Assembly (NCBI RefSeq): GCF_937910895.1 | Contig: NZ_CALEMI010000031.1 | Location: 25,759 to 89,758, forward strand | Length of the DNA stretch: 64,000 nt | Source of the DNA: an uncultured Dokdonia sp. | GTDB taxonomy: Bacteria > Bacteroidota > Bacteroidia > Flavobacteriales > Flavobacteriaceae | Reading direction: 5' to 3' | Part shown: positions 62,213-64,000 of the stretch, in pieces | Layout of the letters: each line of letters starts with the position of its first letter | Numbering within the stretch: the stretch's first letter is position 1 | Position numbers and translations under genes: made by a program | The notes under the pieces: model-generated | Told to the model about the DNA's origin: nothing | What the model saw: the letters and a program-made list of their open reading frames with translations, nothing else | Databases searched by the model: none

Positions 62213-62689
62213 TTAATTCAATCGCCAAATCTCAAAGTTGAGTATCGTAGCAAAAGCCACCCAACACGCATAAGGGATCAACAAATACGCAGCACGTTTA
62301 TCTACCACTTTGAACCATTTGATCGTAAGGAGTATCATAACAAACAATACACTAATCTCAATTAAAGCCCATCCAGGTTCTCGCATTCCAAAAAATAAAA
62401 TACTCCACGTCGCATTTAAAATCAGCTGAAAACCAAAGTGATATAAAGCTGTCTGCACCCATTTATGATAAAATCCTTTATGCCAGACGAGGGCAACTGA
62501 GATTCCCATCATAATATATAGAACGGTCCAGACAGGTCCAAAAATCCAATTAGGCGGATTAAAAGGAGGTTTGTTAATAGTTACATACCAGTCGGTCATA
62601 CTAGATTGCGTAGCAATGGCTCCAATGCCACCTATTGATAAACAAAAAATCACTGCAATAATAACTTTGATAAAGAGGCGTTTTTTCAT
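62213..62689 (-). CDS. tspO: TspO/MBR family protein
   Basis: 158 residues with five predicted membrane helices. The family motif WYVTINKPPFNPPNWIFGPVWTVLYIMMG (about 32-60) and the C-terminal CWVAFATILNFEIWRLN are clear. TspO proteins bind porphyrins and related ligands and can modulate photosensory or stress responses. Single gene with no evident operon partner. Confidence 0.92.
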   Translation of the reverse strand: MKKRLFIKVIIAVIFCLSIGGIGAIATQSSMTDWYVTINKPPFNPPNWIFGPVWTVLYIMMGISVALVWHKGFYHKWVQTALYHFGFQLILNATWSILFFGMREPGWALIEISVLFVMILLTIKWFKVVDKRAAYLLIPYACWVAFATILNFEIWRLN

Positions 62690-62785
62690 GGAGTGATCTT
62701 TTTGGTTTGGTTCGTCAGCAAAAATGAATGTTGTTCGTAATCATTTCACACAACCAATTTATAAAAAAAGTCCTAAACGCTTCCA

Positions 62786-62817
62786 TTGTAATAATAGAAA
62801 GACAAAAGTTATCTTTG
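62786..62817 (+). promoter_or_regulatory. Promoter of the mevalonate-pathway genes
   Basis: TTG (62786-62788), 21-bp spacer, TATCTTTG (62810-62817): matches the Bacteroidota consensus, 20 bp before the ATG at 62837. Confidence 0.6.
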
Positions 62818-62836
62818 CCAAAACTTGAATTCATAT

Positions 62837-63913
62837 ATGTCTGAAGATTATTTCCTTTTCAACTCAGAAGCCTCTTTGGCATCCGCAGGGTCTGTAAGCT
62901 GGCAATCTCCAAGTAATATTGCACTCGTAAAATACTGGGGAAAACACGGAGAACAACTACCGCAAAATGCAAGTATCAGCTTTACATTAAGCAATTGCCA
63001 TACCACCACCACCTTACATTATAGCCCAAAAGAATCTGAAGGTTTTGATTTTGAAGTATACCTCGACGGAAAAAAAGAAGATGGATTTGAACCCAAAATC
63101 GCCAGTTTTTTTAAACGGATAGAAAAATACGTACCTTTCATACATAAGTTTCGTTTTAAAATCGAAACCTCCAACTCCTTTCCACACAGTTCAGGAATTG
63201 CTTCTTCGGCTTCTGGGATGAGTGCTTTGTCATTGTGTATTATGGATATGGAGCGAGTACTTCATCCAGATATGACAGATGCCTATTTTATACAAAAAGC
63301 CTCTTTTTTGTCTCGACTAGGTTCAGGAAGCGCTTGCCGAAGTTTGAAAGGGCCGCTCATTGTTTGGGGCGAACACAACGCCATAGAAAATAGTAGTGAC
63401 CTCTACGGAACACCGTATCCGTATGAAGTACACGCCAATTTTCAAGACTATCAAGACACGATTCTGTTGGTGGATAAAGGAGAAAAACAAGTAAGCAGTA
63501 CGGTTGGGCACGGGCTGATGCATGGGCACGCTTTCGCGAAAGCGAGATTTACCCAAGCCCACGACAACTTAGTTCAGTTAAAAACCGTATTACAATCCGG
63601 AGATTTAGATGCGTTTATTGCACTTGTGGAAAGTGAAGCACTCACACTACATGCCATGATGATGACCAGCCATCCGTATTTTATACTAATGAAACCTAAC
63701 ACGTTGGAGATCATCAACCGAATTTGGGAATATAGAGCAACCACAGGTTCAAAAGTATGTTTTACATTAGACGCAGGTGCCAATGTACACGTATTATATC
63801 CCAAAGCAGAAACCCAAGAAGTACAGCATTTTATAGAAACCGATTTATCAAAATTCTGTCAGAACAATCACTATATTGATGATTGCGTGGGAAATGGAGC
63901 AAAAAAATTGTAA
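62837..63913 (+). CDS. mvaD: Diphosphomevalonate decarboxylase
   Basis: An upstream TTG (62825) is possible, but the ATG at 62837 (358 residues) is preferred. GHMP-kinase fold: VSWQSPSNIALVKYWGKHG (about 19-37) and the phosphate loop SHSSGIASSASGMSAL-type segment (about 117-131). It turns mevalonate diphosphate into isopentenyl diphosphate. The palindrome at 63530-63543 encodes AFAKA within HGHAFAKARF. A TAAATTTG box overlapping its stop codon may drive the next gene separately. Confidence 0.93.
   Translation: MSEDYFLFNSEASLASAGSVSWQSPSNIALVKYWGKHGEQLPQNASISFTLSNCHTTTTLHYSPKESEGFDFEVYLDGKKEDGFEPKIASFFKRIEKYVPFIHKFRFKIETSNSFPHSSGIASSASGMSALSLCIMDMERVLHPDMTDAYFIQKASFLSRLGSGSACRSLKGPLIVWGEHNAIENSSDLYGTPYPYEVHANFQDYQDTILLVDKGEKQVSSTVGHGLMHGHAFAKARFTQAHDNLVQLKTVLQSGDLDAFIALVESEALTLHAMMMTSHPYFILMKPNTLEIINRIWEYRATTGSKVCFTLDAGANVHVLYPKAETQEVQHFIETDLSKFCQNNHYIDDCVGNGAKKL
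63530..63543. repeat. Palindrome inside the mvaD gene
   Basis: Perfect core, flanked by C and G, read as A-F-A-K-A. Last of the 17 perfect copies. Confidence 0.9.
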
Positions 63914-63918
63914 ATTTG
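63911..63918 (+). promoter_or_regulatory. Possible -7 box before the kinase gene
   Basis: TAAATTTG, sharing its first bases with the mvaD stop codon, 24 bp before the next start. Confidence 0.4.
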
Positions 63919-63941
63919 TATTTACCTATTTAATTAAGCCT

Positions 63942-64000
63942 ATGAAAGGTCCCTTATTTTATTCTAAAATTCTCCTGTTTGGAGAATACGGAATTATTAA
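63942..64000 (+). CDS. GHMP kinase, probable mevalonate kinase (partial, cut by window end)
   Basis: Nineteen codons are visible: MKGPLFYSKILLFGEYGII. The SKILLFGEYGI stretch is the N-terminal GHMP-kinase motif found in mevalonate kinases (substrate-binding KxxLxGEY). Its position directly behind mvaD fits the same pathway. The remainder lies beyond the window. Confidence 0.8.
   Translation, partial: MKGPLFYSKILLFGEYGII

Overview
The window looks like chromosomal DNA of a marine-type Flavobacteriaceae (Bacteroidota). The signs are an AT-rich sequence, TAnnTTTG-type -7 promoter boxes, SusC/SusD, GLPGLI, DUF5686 and UnbV families, and a mevalonate pathway. A dense family of GCTTTCGCGAAAGC palindromes is reminiscent of Dokdonia-like genomes, but the genus is a guess. 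No tRNA, rRNA, CRISPR array or transposase gene was recognised.

Layout. 1-9346: a class I lanthipeptide locus with three precursor genes too short for ordinary gene calling, then LanC, a split LanB (glutamylation and elimination halves), a C39-peptidase ABC exporter and an HlyD-type adaptor. 9581-21746: housekeeping genes (nucleoside transporter, bifunctional nuclease, EtfAB, PdhB, a DUF5686 outer-membrane protein, and soluble plus membrane pyrophosphatases). 21910-26163: a peroxiredoxin-like protein, a lipoprotein, an App1-like phosphatase, a deoxynucleoside kinase and a secreted protein. 26277-26680: a decayed duplicate of a response-regulator gene interrupted by a structured repeat. 26726-29003: a two-component system. 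29183-37439: a forward cluster of TlpA-like proteins, two GLPGLI proteins, an outer-membrane receptor, a CIA30 protein and a DinB-like protein. 37467-42415: a small secreted repeat protein, a serine hydrolase, an unknown secreted protein and MetK, whose leader looks like a SAM-II riboswitch. 42699-60546: a reverse cluster of pentapeptide-repeat and GyrI-like proteins, a vanadium-haloperoxidase-like PAP2 lipoprotein, three very large paralogous FG-GAP/UnbV lipoproteins, and SusD/SusC. 60911-64000: a BaiN-like flavoprotein, TspO, diphosphomevalonate decarboxylase and the start of a GHMP (probably mevalonate) kinase.

The most interesting system is the lanthipeptide locus. Its three precursors share a double-glycine leader that fits the C39 exporter, and a fixed Ser/Thr-Cys pattern with a C-terminal CPPPG motif. 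Each precursor gene has its own terminator and a conserved upstream hairpin plus GGGAAAACCG box. The second theme is repeats. Seventeen perfect palindromes occur in 64 kb; seven lie in genes and are read only as AFAKA or FRES. A separate family of structured intergenic repeats of about 160 bp is also present.
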